From: Bifidobacterium eulemuris
GTDB lineage: Bacteria; Actinomycetota; Actinomycetes; Actinomycetales; Bifidobacteriaceae
Length of the DNA stretch: 64,000 nucleotides
Reading direction: 5' to 3'
Assembly: GCF_014898155.1 (NCBI RefSeq)
Contig: NZ_CP062938.1
Coordinates: forward strand, 620,001-684,000
The notes beneath the pieces were generated by a model. It had not been told where the DNA came from. It saw nothing but the letters and a program-made list of their open reading frames with translations, and made no database searches. Shown one piece after another: positions 43,382 through 52,763 of this stretch; position 1 is the stretch's first letter, and each line of letters opens with the position of its first letter. Position numbers and translations under genes: made by a program.

Positions 43382-45256
43382 TTATACGAGCGTGGACTGC
43401 ACGAGCAGTTCACGCGCGTGGTCGAGCGAGGCGTCGGATTCGCTGCCGGAGAGCATGCGCGCGATCTCGCGCACACGCGCCTCGTCACACACCTCGCCCA
43501 CCGTGGTGGACACCGTCTCGTCGCTTCCGACACCCTTGCTCACCACGAATTGCGCGTCGGCCCACGAGGCAACCTGCGGCAGATGGGTGACGACGATCAC
43601 CTGGGCCGACCGCGCGAGCCTCGCCAGACGACGCCCCAGTTCGACGGCGGCCTTGCCTCCGACGCCGGCGTCCACCTCGTCGAAGATGAACGTCATATCG
43701 CCGGACACTCCAGCACCACCGACATCGCCGGCCGTTCCGTCGTTCCGTCCGCCGGCACGCCTCGCCGCGCGCTTGTCGGCGGCGGACAGCTCCAAGGCGA
43801 GCATCAGACGGCTGAGTTCGCCGCCGGAGGCGCTTTTACCCATCGGCAGCTGCGGCGAGCCGGGGAATGGGGTGAACAGGAAGGCGATATCGTCCCATCC
43901 GTGCGCGTCGAGGAGGCCGGCATCCGAATCCACGGGGAGTTTGCCGCGGCGACCGTCGACCGACACCCGACGAGCACGGGAGCGGGAGCGGGCGGAGGCA
44001 TCGCGCGAACCGTCCGCGCCGGTGTCACCAGCGGCCGAACCGCGCGGCGTGACCGTGATGTCCAGCCTTGCGCCCGGCATGGCCAGCGCGTCCAATTCCG
44101 AAGTCACCCGCTCGGCGAGTTCGGCCGCGGCGGCGGCACGGGCCTCGCTCAGCGCGGCGGCGGCGTCCAGCGCGGCGGCGTACAGCCTCCCGCGCTCGGC
44201 TTCGAGTTCGGCGATTTTCTCCGGCGAGGCGTCGAGGTCCTCGACGTCGAACACGGCCTTGTCACGCCATGCGATCACGTCGGACAATTCCGGCCCCCAC
44301 CGGCGGGTCAGCTCCCCCAACTCGTGGATGCGGGCGTTGAGCACGTCCAGATCCTCGACGTCACCTTCGACGTCCAGTTCCCGCGCCAATGTGAACACCA
44401 CATCGGACAGGTCGTTGACGATGGCGTCCAGCCGATCGGCCTGTTCGGCGAACACGCCGTCCACCCGGATGGATCGCAGGGACTGTATGGCCTGATTGAT
44501 CAGATCGATGGCGGATATGCCGTCCGCGTCGACCCCCATCTGCGAGGAGTCCAAGGCCGACAGCGCACGTCCCACGCCGGAGGCGATTTCGGCCGCGTTC
44601 TCGATGCGTTCGCGCCGGGCGCGCAGTTCCATGTCTTCGCCGGGCCGCGGGTCGATGCGGTTGATGCGTTCGATGGATTCGCGCAGATAGTCGGCCTGCT
44701 GACGGGCCGACGCCTCCTGCGAGGTCAGGGCGAGCAGCCGCTCGTCCATCCGGCGCAATGCGTCCCATGCGGCGCGATACTCCCCCAGCTCGCGTTCGTC
44801 GCCCGCATACCGGTCCAGGAATTCGCGCTGTTTCGCCGCCGAGGCGATGCGCAGCTGGTCGGCCTGTCCGTGGATGGTCACCAGTTCGCCGGCCAGCGCC
44901 GACAATACGGAACGCGGCACGGAACGTCCCGACAACACCGCGCGGGAGCGTCCCGACGCGGGCAGCGTGCGGGTGAGGAACAGCTCGCCGTCCTCCGGTT
45001 CGACGCCGGCCTCGCGTGCGATTTCGGCGGCGGGCGCGCCGTCCGACACCGTGAACACGCCTTGCGCCCATGCCTCGCTGGCACCGGCGGCGACGCGCCC
45101 GGCTTCGCCCGCGTCCCCCGAGATGAGGCGGATGGCGCTCAGCAGCATGGATTTGCCGGCACCGGTTTCGCCGGTGATCGCGGTCATGCCTTGGGCGGGC
45201 GCGATCGTCGCCTCGCGGATGGGACCGAGATTGCGGATGTCAAGCTCGTCCAGCAT
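43382..45256 (-). CDS. recN: DNA repair protein RecN
   Basis: The protein has 624 residues. The SMC-like N-terminus LDELDIRNLGPIREATI leads to Walker A ITGETGAGKSMLL. A long coiled-coil centre follows. The C-terminal lobe has SGGELSRLMLALEL and Walker B TFIFDEVDAGVGGKAA. It is somewhat longer than typical RecN because of Gly/Ala/Asp-rich inserts in the C-terminal lobe. RecN acts early in double-strand-break repair. Its start lies 4 bp after the nadK stop. The order tlyA-nadK-recN is conserved in Actinobacteria. Confidence 0.95.
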   Translation of the reverse strand: MLDELDIRNLGPIREATIAPAQGMTAITGETGAGKSMLLSAIRLISGDAGEAGRVAAGASEAWAQGVFTVSDGAPAAEIAREAGVEPEDGELFLTRTLPASGRSRAVLSGRSVPRSVLSALAGELVTIHGQADQLRIASAAKQREFLDRYAGDERELGEYRAAWDALRRMDERLLALTSQEASARQQADYLRESIERINRIDPRPGEDMELRARRERIENAAEIASGVGRALSALDSSQMGVDADGISAIDLINQAIQSLRSIRVDGVFAEQADRLDAIVNDLSDVVFTLARELDVEGDVEDLDVLNARIHELGELTRRWGPELSDVIAWRDKAVFDVEDLDASPEKIAELEAERGRLYAAALDAAAALSEARAAAAAELAERVTSELDALAMPGARLDITVTPRGSAAGDTGADGSRDASARSRSRARRVSVDGRRGKLPVDSDAGLLDAHGWDDIAFLFTPFPGSPQLPMGKSASGGELSRLMLALELSAADKRAARRAGGRNDGTAGDVGGAGVSGDMTFIFDEVDAGVGGKAAVELGRRLARLARSAQVIVVTHLPQVASWADAQFVVSKGVGSDETVSTTVGEVCDEARVREIARMLSGSESDASLDHARELLVQSTLV

Positions 45257-45260
45257 GCGC

Positions 45261-46253
45261 TCAGGCCTCCCCTTCCTCGTCCGGAGAGGCCGGTGGGTCC
45301 CCGACCACGCCCGCCGGGTCGGCACTGGCCGGGAACACGTGGCCGTGATGCGTGCGCACGTCGGCATGGTTGGCCCGCGCATGCTCACGCCACCCGACCA
45401 CCGGAAGATCGAATTTGCTGACCAATCGTTCGGTGAACGGCACTCCGGAGAGACGGGCGAGCCGCAGGGTGTCGCGGGAGGCGCGCACTTCGACGCGGGT
45501 GCCCTTCGGCAGGGCGCGTTGGCGGCGGCCGTCGCAGCAGATCCATCCGTCCGACATCGAATCGTCGAGGATATCCAGTGTGAACGTGGATTCCGCACCG
45601 ATCACCAAGGGCCGAGCGAACAGGGCGTGCGCGGCCAACGGCACCAGCTGCAGGGCCTTCACATTCGGCCAGATGATCGGACCTCCCGCGGAGAATCCAT
45701 AGGCGGTGGAGCCGGTGGGGGTGGAGACGATCACGCCGTCCGCGCCGAAGGAGCTCGTCTCCACATCGTCGACGCGGATCGACAGCTCCACCATTTTGCC
45801 GCGGTCGGCGCGTTCCAGCGTGATATCGTTCAGCGCCCAATCCTCGATCGGTGTGGAATGTCCGGGCAACCACACGTCCACATGGGCGATCATGCGCTCG
45901 TCGATCGAATAGTCGTGGGTGGCGATGCGGCGTATGGCCTCCTCCATCTGGAAGCTTTCGAATTCGGCGAGGAATCCCACATGTCCCAGATTCACGCCGA
46001 GGATCGGCACCTGCGTGCAATGCACGAGCTCGGCCGCGCGCAGGATCGTGCCGTCGCCGCCGAGCACCACGACGATCTCCGTATCGTCCGAAACCACCGG
46101 CGGCTGCACACCGAATTCCGGTGCCTCGACATTGTCGATGATGGAGACCTCGAATCCGCATGCGCGCAACTGCTCCACCGCTTCGGACACCACCGTGCCG
46201 CTTTCGCGCAGACGGCTATGCGTCACCACCACCGCTTGTCGCTTGCTGCCCAT
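45261..46253 (-). CDS. nadK: NAD kinase
   Basis: The protein has 330 residues. VVVLGGDGTILRAAELV is the GGDG diacylglycerol-kinase-like motif, and VSTPTGSTAYGFSAGGPI is the NAD-binding core. It makes NADP from NAD. The C-terminal tail beyond about residue 295 is low-complexity. GAGGGG precedes the ATG at 46253. It is coupled to recN. Confidence 0.95.
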   Translation of the reverse strand: MGSKRQAVVVTHSRLRESGTVVSEAVEQLRACGFEVSIIDNVEAPEFGVQPPVVSDDTEIVVVLGGDGTILRAAELVHCTQVPILGVNLGHVGFLAEFESFQMEEAIRRIATHDYSIDERMIAHVDVWLPGHSTPIEDWALNDITLERADRGKMVELSIRVDDVETSSFGADGVIVSTPTGSTAYGFSAGGPIIWPNVKALQLVPLAAHALFARPLVIGAESTFTLDILDDSMSDGWICCDGRRQRALPKGTRVEVRASRDTLRLARLSGVPFTERLVSKFDLPVVGWREHARANHADVRTHHGHVFPASADPAGVVGDPPASPDEEGEA

Positions 46254-46583
46254 GTCTGCCCCTCACCACGAGTCGCGAATATCTATCGCTTATCCTAATC
46301 GAGCCGTCGAACACGCGAAGTCCGCCGGACGATTCGCCCGTCCCGCACGCAATATCGGCCAAACGGAGACAAGACCCCCTTGACAACACGCCGGGAGGGT
46401 ATCAATCCACCCTTTTAGTCGTTCAAATACCCGCTTCAGATGGTTTTTCGCATGTTTCAGAATCCCCGTTATCGATATCATTCCTCGACATCGCCCAATC
46501 CTCCATGATGGGAACGTTATCATCAACGAGAGAGGTCACCGCACCCCATCATCCGGGGGCGCGGGAGAGGAGTTCGAAGTCCC
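46254..46583. other. Intergenic region upstream of the bactofilin-like gene
   Basis: This 330-bp gap separates divergent nadK and the rightward gene at 46584, so it should hold both promoters. A TTGACA (46380-46385) is a good -35 candidate for the rightward gene, but no -10 at normal spacing is evident. The stretch from about 46400 to 46540 is more A+T-rich than the genes around it. No repeat or RNA gene was recognised. Confidence 0.45.
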
Positions 46584-47273
46584 ATGTCCATCCATCCGGC
46601 CACCGATTTCGTCCGCGCGGGTGAATACGACACCCTCGTGGCCACCATGCCGTGCCGTTTCGACGCGAAGGTGCGTTTCGACACGTTGTTGGCGCATGAC
46701 GTTCTGTTCGCGCCCTCCATCACCGGCGAGGTGTTGGTATCGAAAACCGCCACCATCAGATGCTCCCATGATGTGCGGGTCAAGCGGGTGCTCGGCAGTG
46801 GACAGTTGCATGTGGACGGCGATCTGATCTGCGATTCGCTGACGTTCAACGGCGTGGTGCGTTGCTCGGGCGTCATCCGATGCGCCGGAGATCTGGTCGT
46901 CAACGGTATGCTGCTCAACACCCGTCAGGTCGATGCGGACACCGTCCGTGTTTCCGGTCAGATGAAGGCCGCCACCGTGCGCGCCCGTCTGTTCCGGCTG
47001 CGCCCGCTGCACAGCGGCCTGACCAACCGGTTCCGTATGGATGGATTCGATGGTGTCAGCACCGTGAATCACGTGATCGCCGACGATATCGAAGCGCGGG
47101 GATTGGTCTGCCGGGCGCTGCATGCCGAACAGGCCACGCTGGTCGACGGATGCCGCATCGAGAACGTCACCTGCGAGCGCACGCTCATTTCGGACAGTTC
47201 ATCCTCGCTTCTGCTGGTCGGCGGAGGCCATAGGCTCGAGCGTCGGGAGTCCGTCGTCGAGCACCGCGTATAG
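46584..47273 (+). CDS. Bactofilin-like (polymer-forming domain) protein
   Basis: The protein has 229 residues. The centre is a series of short beta-strand turns with valines or leucines about every second residue and glycines at turns (GEVLVSKTATIRC, GSGQLHVDGDLIC, GVVRCSGVIRCAGDLVVNG, ADTVRVSGQ), as in the right-handed beta-helix of bactofilins. Five or more Cys face similar positions. A second helical-repeat part starts near residue 155. It lacks a signal peptide or membrane helix. Its last 75 bp overlap the 3' end of tlyA on the other strand, and it interrupts the usual tlyA-nadK adjacency. AGGAG lies 11 nt before the ATG. Confidence 0.7.
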   Translation: MSIHPATDFVRAGEYDTLVATMPCRFDAKVRFDTLLAHDVLFAPSITGEVLVSKTATIRCSHDVRVKRVLGSGQLHVDGDLICDSLTFNGVVRCSGVIRCAGDLVVNGMLLNTRQVDADTVRVSGQMKAATVRARLFRLRPLHSGLTNRFRMDGFDGVSTVNHVIADDIEARGLVCRALHAEQATLVDGCRIENVTCERTLISDSSSSLLLVGGGHRLERRESVVEHRV

Positions 47274-48041
47274 CAGATATTCATGGTTGCCGTGCGTCCC
47301 CTCGATCGGACTGTCGGTCCAGGACACGACGCGCAGCCCCACCTCCTGGGCGCGGCGCGTCACGCGGTCCAACGCGGCCCGACGCGCCGCAGGATCGTCG
47401 ACCACACCGTTTTTACCCAGCGAGGAACGGGTCTCCATCTCGAACTGCGGTTTGACCAACAGCACGATATGCGCGTGCCGTCGCGCGATACGGGCGATCA
47501 CCGGCATCACATGGGTCAGGGAGATGAAGGAGACGTCGGAGACGACCATCTGCGGGCGGAACGGCAGCGAATCCGCTTCGACGTCGCGAATGTTGACACC
47601 ACTCATCTCGATGACGCGCGTGTCCGAGGCGATTCTGGGGTCGAGCTGGCCGTGCCCCACATCCAAAGCGATCACCCGCTCGGCACCGCCGCGCAGCAGC
47701 ACCTGGGTGAATCCTCCGGTCGAAGCGCCGATGTCCAGACAGAGAAGGCCTTTCGGAGAGGGCAGGCCGTCCTCTCCGAACCGGTCGAACGCGCCCACCA
47801 GCTTGTAGGCGCCGCGGGACACGTAATCGTCGCCTTTGTCGACCGTGATGACGGCGGACGGGGCGATGAGGGAGGAGGGTTTGCCGGCCGGCGCGCCGTC
47901 GATAAGCACCGCGCCGTCTTTGATCAGCCGTTGCGCTTTGGACCGGCTGGCCACCAATCCGCGTTCCACCAGCAGCACGTCGAGCCGACGGGGCTCTTGC
48001 GCCGCGGACCCGCCGGCGATCGGGTCAACGCCGTTCGTCAT
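47199..48041 (-). CDS. tlyA: TlyA family rRNA 2'-O-methyltransferase
   Basis: The protein has 280 residues. An N-terminal S4 RNA-binding domain (about 18-75: RLDVLLVERGLVASRSKAQR, LIKDGAVLIDG) precedes an FtsJ-type methyltransferase. That part has the SAM motif LCLDIGASTGGFTQVLL, DVGHGQLDP, the second-half Asp in VVSDVSFISLTHV, and LLVKPQFE. Mycobacterial TlyA methylates 16S and 23S rRNA. The ATG at 48041 has GGAAAC upstream and lies within the small ORF before it (17-bp overlap). Its last 24 codons overlap the convergent bactofilin-like gene. Confidence 0.92.
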   Translation of the reverse strand: MTNGVDPIAGGSAAQEPRRLDVLLVERGLVASRSKAQRLIKDGAVLIDGAPAGKPSSLIAPSAVITVDKGDDYVSRGAYKLVGAFDRFGEDGLPSPKGLLCLDIGASTGGFTQVLLRGGAERVIALDVGHGQLDPRIASDTRVIEMSGVNIRDVEADSLPFRPQMVVSDVSFISLTHVMPVIARIARRHAHIVLLVKPQFEMETRSSLGKNGVVDDPAARRAALDRVTRRAQEVGLRVVSWTDSPIEGTHGNHEYLLYAVLDDGLPTLEPMASADQQKRG

Positions 48042-48180
48042 CGAGTTTCCGCTGCAATTCGTCAAGCACATGGCTGAAGGTTTCGATCTGCTGGTCGGGC
48101 TGGAGCTGGTCGATCCGTTCCAACTCGGGGAACCGCGAGGCCACCGGGGTGCGCGCGGCGTCCGTTTCGGACTGCGTCAT
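48025..48180 (-). CDS. Conserved small protein (51 residues) before tlyA
   Basis: An ATG at 48180 with AAGGAG 7 nt upstream opens 51 codons ending at TGA (48025-48027), inside the start of tlyA. The product is acidic and helical: it begins MTQSETDAARTPVASRFPEL and ends LDELQRKLDDERR, a likely coiled-coil end. Mycobacterium has a similarly sized unknown ORF (Rv1693) in the same place between the HAD phosphatase and tlyA. Function is unknown; translational coupling to tlyA is clear. Confidence 0.8.
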   Translation of the reverse strand: MTQSETDAARTPVASRFPELERIDQLQPDQQIETFSHVLDELQRKLDDERR

Positions 48181-48207
48181 CAGGCTCTCCTTATCGATTC
48201 CACACGC

Positions 48208-49242
48208 CTAGAGCGTCCACTGCGGCAACGTGACGGCAGCGACGTCCATGCCCTGGTCGGCGGCCTCCCACATCAGGCATACGGCCGCGCGCAACGCGTT
48301 GATGTCGCCGCCGTCGCTGACACGCAGTTCGCCGCCTTCCAGCCGCGCCGAAGCCGTGGCGCAACGCCATGAGCCGTCCGGCTGGCGGGCGGGCGCGGGC
48401 TGCGGTTCGGCCAACGCGCGCAGATCGCAGGCGATATAAGTGGGGCGCAGATGTTCGGGGGCGAGCATGAGCTCGCTCGGATTCGTCACGCCGGTGAGCA
48501 CGGCGAGCGAATCGTAGCCGCCACGGTTGCCGGCCTCGATATCCGTATCCAGACGGTCGCCGATGGCGATGGACGCCGCCTTGTCGACCAGGCCGCGTCC
48601 GTCGGATGCATTGAGCTCACGCGCCTCGTCGTACATGAACGATTCGGGCTTGCCGGCCGAGGCGACCGGTTCGACGCCGGTGGCGTTAATCACGGCCTGG
48701 ATCATCGAGCCGCATCCGGGCGCGATGCCCATCTCGCGGGGGATGGTCAGATCGCGGTTGGTAACGAAATAGGTGGCGCCATGCTCGACGGCGTACGAGG
48801 CTTCGGCCAGCATCGACCAGGTCATGTCGGGATACCATCCCTGGATGACCGCGTCGGGCTTGTCGGCGGCCGTTCCGACGACGGTCAGGCCTTGGGCCGC
48901 GACCTCCTGGCGCAGATGCTCGGCACCCACCACCAGCACCTTCGCGCCCTTCGGCACGGCCCGGGCGACCATGCGCGCCGCCACCACCGATGAGGTGATG
49001 ACCTGCCACGCCTCGACGTCCAGACCGAACCCTTTAAGCTGGTCTGCCACCACCTGCTGGAACCGCGACGAGTTGTTCGTCGTGTATTCGATGGTCATGC
49101 CCTCCGCCTCGGCTTGGCGGATGCTTTCGGCGGCGTGGGCGACCGGGTTCTTACCGCGGTACACCACGCCGTCCAGATCCAGCAGCGCCAGTTGGTAGGC
49201 CTTCGCCAACGGCTTGTCGGTGCCCAGAAGCATGCGCGTCAC
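48208..49242 (-). CDS. HAD-IIA (NagD-type) sugar- or glycerol-phosphate phosphatase
   Basis: The protein has 344 residues. Motif I is LLDLDGVVYRGKNP, motif II is IEYTTNNSSR, the Lys region is SAGKPESFMYDEA, and motif III is IAIGDRLDTDIEAGNRGGY. A C-terminal region of about 70 residues follows. The position matches Mycobacterium Rv1692, described as a glycerol-3-phosphate phosphatase, so that activity is plausible here. The GTG at 49242 is preferred since GAGGAG is 10 nt upstream; the ATG at 49233 would be 19 nt away. It follows the TPR protein gene by 7 bp. Confidence 0.87.
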   Translation of the reverse strand: MTRMLLGTDKPLAKAYQLALLDLDGVVYRGKNPVAHAAESIRQAEAEGMTIEYTTNNSSRFQQVVADQLKGFGLDVEAWQVITSSVVAARMVARAVPKGAKVLVVGAEHLRQEVAAQGLTVVGTAADKPDAVIQGWYPDMTWSMLAEASYAVEHGATYFVTNRDLTIPREMGIAPGCGSMIQAVINATGVEPVASAGKPESFMYDEARELNASDGRGLVDKAASIAIGDRLDTDIEAGNRGGYDSLAVLTGVTNPSELMLAPEHLRPTYIACDLRALAEPQPAPARQPDGSWRCATASARLEGGELRVSDGGDINALRAAVCLMWEAADQGMDVAAVTLPQWTL

Positions 49243-49249
49243 CGTCCCG

Positions 49250-51199
49250 TCACTCCTCTTCGGACTCGTCGCCTTCGATTGCGCCATCCGCGGATTCGTC
49301 CGCGTCGCCTTCGGCCAGAGCGGCCGGCTCGACGTCGGATTCCACGCCCTCAAGAGCCTCCTCGGCGGGCAGTTCGGATTCATCGTCCTGCGACGGTTCG
49401 TCCAGACCCTCCTCGACGTCTTCGGCGACGGCGTCGATTCCGACCTCGTCGGTCTCGTCCGTATCCTCGTCGACCTCGTCGATCTCGTCGGAGTCGTCGA
49501 GATCGCCGTCCTCGTAATCATCCCCGTACTCGGGCTCAAGCTCGGGAGCGTACTGGGCCATGGACGGGTCGATGCCGAGCTTCTCCAGCACAATGGAGTC
49601 GTCGGTCAGTCCCTGCAGATCATGGTCGATCACCACGTCGTCGGATTCCTCATCGAGTTCCTCGTCGGCGTACTGCAGCTCCAGCTTGTCGAGCAGTCCG
49701 TCGAGGGCGGCCGCCTCATCGGTACGTCCCGCCTCTTCGAGGAACAGCTGTTCGGCCTGCACCGCACGCATGCGGTAGCCGCCGGAGATGCCCTTGGAAC
49801 GTCCCAGCGTATGCGCGATTTCGATGGCCTTATCCCACAATTCCAGGTCGCCCAACGCGCCGGCGTACACCAGGAACATCTCGGCCTTGGCGTCACCACG
49901 CAGCATTTTGGCCTCGTCGGAGACGGCCATTTCGATGGCCTTCTTCGGATTGCCGAGTCCTCGTTCGCAGTCGGCGATGAAAGGCAGATAATCCGGATAG
50001 CCGTTCATACGGAACGCGGTGCGGAACTCACGCAGGGCGAGCTTGTAGTCGCCCATGCGGTAGGCCACGAAGGCGAGCGTCTCGCGGGCGAAATCGATGC
50101 GGGAGGCCTGGCGGGCCACCCATTTGGCGTGTTCGAGCGCCGCCGCGGGGTCGTCGTCGATCAGCGCGTAGGTGGCCAGAATATGCAGGCCGATATTCTC
50201 GGCGTGCTCCTTGGCCAGACCGCGCAGACGCTCCTTCTCGTCCTTCGAAAGCATCGACCATTCCATGCCCTTGGGCATCTTCGGCTCGCCGGGTCGGCGC
50301 GCGGTGTACGGATTCTGCGAGGGGAAGCTCATCGTGCCGTCGGAGTTGCGACGGGGACGATCCATGTATTCGCGGTTCTTGCGCTCGCGGTATTCGGCGC
50401 GCTCCTCGGGCGTGAACTCGCGACGCTCGCCGCGGCGGTTGTCGCCACGGCGGTTGTCACGACGGTCGCGATCGTAACGGTTGTCACGGCGGTCGCCACC
50501 ATAACGGTTGTCGCGCCGATCGTTACGGCGCTCGCCGTCACGACGGAAATCACGACGGTCGCCGTCACGGCGATAGTCGCGGCGCTCGCCATCGCGACGC
50601 TCGCCACGGTCCTCGCCGTCCTTGCGCCACGGCTTGTCGCCATGCTGGTAGCGAGGATTGTCGCCGTCGCGATGGCCGCGGTAGCCGCCGTTGCCACGGT
50701 AGCCGCCGCGCTCGCCGCCACGGCCATTGCCGCGGTAGCCGCCACGCTCGCCGTCGCGACGCGGGCCGCGGTTGAAGTCGCGACGCTCGCCGCCCTCGGC
50801 TGATCCTTCGCCGTCACGGCGGAAGTCGCGATCGCGGTCGTTGCGGTAGCCGTCCTTGCGGTAGCCGCCCTTATGGAAGCCGTCGTTCTTGCGGTATCCG
50901 CCGCGACGGTCGTCATTGTGGAAGTTCTTGCGATATCCGCCCTCGCGACGCTCGCCGCCTTCGGATCGGAAGTCGCGGTTGTCGTCGCGATCCCTGCGGA
51001 ATCCATCCTTGCGGTAGCCGCCTTCGGAGCGCTGTCCGTCCTTGCGGAAGCCGCCACGGCCGCCGCCATAGGACTTGCCGCCGCGAGAGCCGGACTTGCC
51101 GTAGCCGCCGCGGGAGCCGCCGTTGCCGTAGGATCGGCCGCGACCGTTGCCTCCGTAGGACTTGCCGTCGCGCGATCCGTGATTGTTGTCTTGAGTCAT
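49250..51199 (-). CDS. RGG-rich, TPR-containing protein with acidic tail
   Basis: The protein has 649 residues in three parts. Residues 1 to about 255 are low-complexity, made of Gly, Arg, Asp, Asn and Tyr, with repeats such as GGYRKDG, RRDGERR and GGDRRDNRYDRDRRDNR. The middle (about 310-500) is a helical TPR-like array (AKEHAENIGLHILATYALID, DYKLALREFRTAFRMNGYPD, LWDKAIEIAHTLGRS). The tail (about 505-649) is strongly acidic. The equivalent slot in Mycobacterium (Rv1691) also encodes a TPR protein. RNA binding or condensate formation is suggested by composition only. The second ATG (51199) has AAAGGG at 6 nt and is preferred. Confidence 0.85.
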   Translation of the reverse strand: MTQDNNHGSRDGKSYGGNGRGRSYGNGGSRGGYGKSGSRGGKSYGGGRGGFRKDGQRSEGGYRKDGFRRDRDDNRDFRSEGGERREGGYRKNFHNDDRRGGYRKNDGFHKGGYRKDGYRNDRDRDFRRDGEGSAEGGERRDFNRGPRRDGERGGYRGNGRGGERGGYRGNGGYRGHRDGDNPRYQHGDKPWRKDGEDRGERRDGERRDYRRDGDRRDFRRDGERRNDRRDNRYGGDRRDNRYDRDRRDNRRGDNRRGERREFTPEERAEYRERKNREYMDRPRRNSDGTMSFPSQNPYTARRPGEPKMPKGMEWSMLSKDEKERLRGLAKEHAENIGLHILATYALIDDDPAAALEHAKWVARQASRIDFARETLAFVAYRMGDYKLALREFRTAFRMNGYPDYLPFIADCERGLGNPKKAIEMAVSDEAKMLRGDAKAEMFLVYAGALGDLELWDKAIEIAHTLGRSKGISGGYRMRAVQAEQLFLEEAGRTDEAAALDGLLDKLELQYADEELDEESDDVVIDHDLQGLTDDSIVLEKLGIDPSMAQYAPELEPEYGDDYEDGDLDDSDEIDEVDEDTDETDEVGIDAVAEDVEEGLDEPSQDDESELPAEEALEGVESDVEPAALAEGDADESADGAIEGDESEEE

Positions 51200-51355
51200 A
51201 CTCATCCCTTTGCGTTATATCGACGCTCTACGCCGTCGATGTGATGATGTTGATGCTGATGTCCATATGAGGCCATGCCATGCCGGGCCGGAATCTCCCG
51301 CCTTCGGGCGTCCAAACTCCCGCGCGTGTGCGACCGGCATGGCCGTGGGGTGCGT

Positions 51356-52678
51356 CTAACGGCGTTCGACCGCGCCGAGGGCCTTCTTGCCTCGACGGAT
51401 CAGCGCGAAACGTCCCTGTAGGAAGTCGTCGTCGTCGAGGATGAGCTCCTCATCCTCGACTCGGGTGTTGTTGAGGTACACGCCGCCGGATTTGATCGCG
51501 CGACGGGCCTCGGAGGCGGTTTTGAACAGGCCGGCGGTCTGCGCCGCGTCGATCAGACGGTCGCCGGGAGCGGCCTGGGGGAACACATGCTCGCCATCCT
51601 CCCCCGGCACCTTGAAGCCGTCGAGCACGGATTCGAGCGTGTCCGCGTCGATGTCCTCCAAGGAACCGCCGCGGCCGAACAGGGCGGACGACGCGTCGAT
51701 GGCGGCCTGTGTGGCCTCCTCGCCGTGCACGAAGCTGGTGACCTCCCAAGCCAAAGTCTTCTGCGCCTCACGCGCGCCCGGATTCGTCTTGGATTCCTCC
51801 ACCAGACGCTCGATCTCGGCCTTGGGCAGGAAGGTGAACGCCTTGAGCAGGCTTTCCATCTCCACGTCCGGACGGTTGATCCAGAACTGGTAGAACTTGT
51901 AGGGGCTGAGCATCGTGGCGTCGATCCACACGGCGTTGCCCTCGGACTTGCCGAACTTCTTGCCCTGCGCGTCGGTGATGATCGGACTGGTGAACACGTT
52001 CACGTCCACACCGCGCATCTTGTGGATCAGGTCGAGACCCGAGGTGAGGTTGCCCCACTGGTCGGAGCCGCCGAGCTCGAGCGTGCAGCCGTACTCGTCG
52101 TACAGGTGCAGGAAGTCATTGCCCTGCAGCACCTGGTAGCTGAACTCGGTGAAGGAGATGCCCTCCTCGGAGTTGAGGCGGCGGGCCACCGTGTCCTTGG
52201 CGAGCATGGTGCCCAAACGGAAGTTCTTGCCCACATCGCGCAGGAAGTCGATGACGCTCATCGAGGCGGTCCAGTCGTAGTTGCTCACGAAGCGCACCGG
52301 ATTGTCGCCGTCGGTGTCGAGAATGCCACCGATCTGCCGCTTGAGGCGTTCGGCCCACTGGGCCACCACATCCTTCGGGTTGAGCGTGCGCTCGCCCGAC
52401 TGGCGGGGATCGCCGATCAGACCGGTCGCGCCGCCCACCAGGGCGATCGGATGGTGGCCGGCAAGCTGCAGGTGGCGCATGTTGATCAGCTGCACGAGAT
52501 TGCCGATATGCAGGGAGGCGGCGGTGGGGTCGAATCCGCAATAATAGGTGATCGGCTCACCGTTCAACGCTTGGGCGAGTCGTTCCCTGTCCGTGGACTG
52601 GGAAACCAACCCGCGCCATTCCAGTTCATCGAGCAAGGTGTCGAACCCGGCTTCCTTGAAGTTGGTGACGTGAGCCAT
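51356..52678 (-). CDS. tyrS: Tyrosyl-tRNA synthetase
   Basis: The protein has 440 residues of class I. The HIGH-like motif is [10 protein letters not shown] and the KMSKS-like loop is [22 protein letters not shown], the tyrosine pocket [14 protein letters not shown] and an S4-like C-terminal domain (about 375-430) complete it. It charges tRNA-Tyr. Only 85 bp separate it from the upstream gene, too little for a T-box leader. It heads the conserved cluster that continues into the TPR, HAD, tlyA, nadK and recN genes. Confidence 0.97.
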   Translation of the reverse strand: MAHVTNFKEAGFDTLLDELEWRGLVSQSTDRERLAQALNGEPITYYCGFDPTAASLHIGNLVQLINMRHLQLAGHHPIALVGGATGLIGDPRQSGERTLNPKDVVAQWAERLKRQIGGILDTDGDNPVRFVSNYDWTASMSVIDFLRDVGKNFRLGTMLAKDTVARRLNSEEGISFTEFSYQVLQGNDFLHLYDEYGCTLELGGSDQWGNLTSGLDLIHKMRGVDVNVFTSPIITDAQGKKFGKSEGNAVWIDATMLSPYKFYQFWINRPDVEMESLLKAFTFLPKAEIERLVEESKTNPGAREAQKTLAWEVTSFVHGEEATQAAIDASSALFGRGGSLEDIDADTLESVLDGFKVPGEDGEHVFPQAAPGDRLIDAAQTAGLFKTASEARRAIKSGGVYLNNTRVEDEELILDDDDFLQGRFALIRRGKKALGAVERR

Positions 52679-52763
52679 AGCTGGTCGCTTCTCCCTATCG
52701 AATTGTTGGATATTCTGCCGCTTTTCAGCACCCTACAGTTTCGCAGAACATGCCGACAGTGCG

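Noticed and set aside
49214-50803. Long open frame antisense to the RGG/TPR gene with an Ala/Val-rich hydrophobic end
   Set aside because: The hydrophobic run is the reverse complement of the Arg/Asp/Gly repeats, not a membrane domain; there is no ribosome-binding site.
51278-51342. Inverted repeat between tyrS and the RGG/TPR gene as a terminator
   Set aside because: The arms (9 bp) are separated by 47 nt with no T-run, and the surrounding genes are in the same conserved cluster. Too weak to call.
52679-52763. T-box riboswitch before tyrS
   Set aside because: Only 85 bp separate the genes and no T-box core sequence or antiterminator was recognised.
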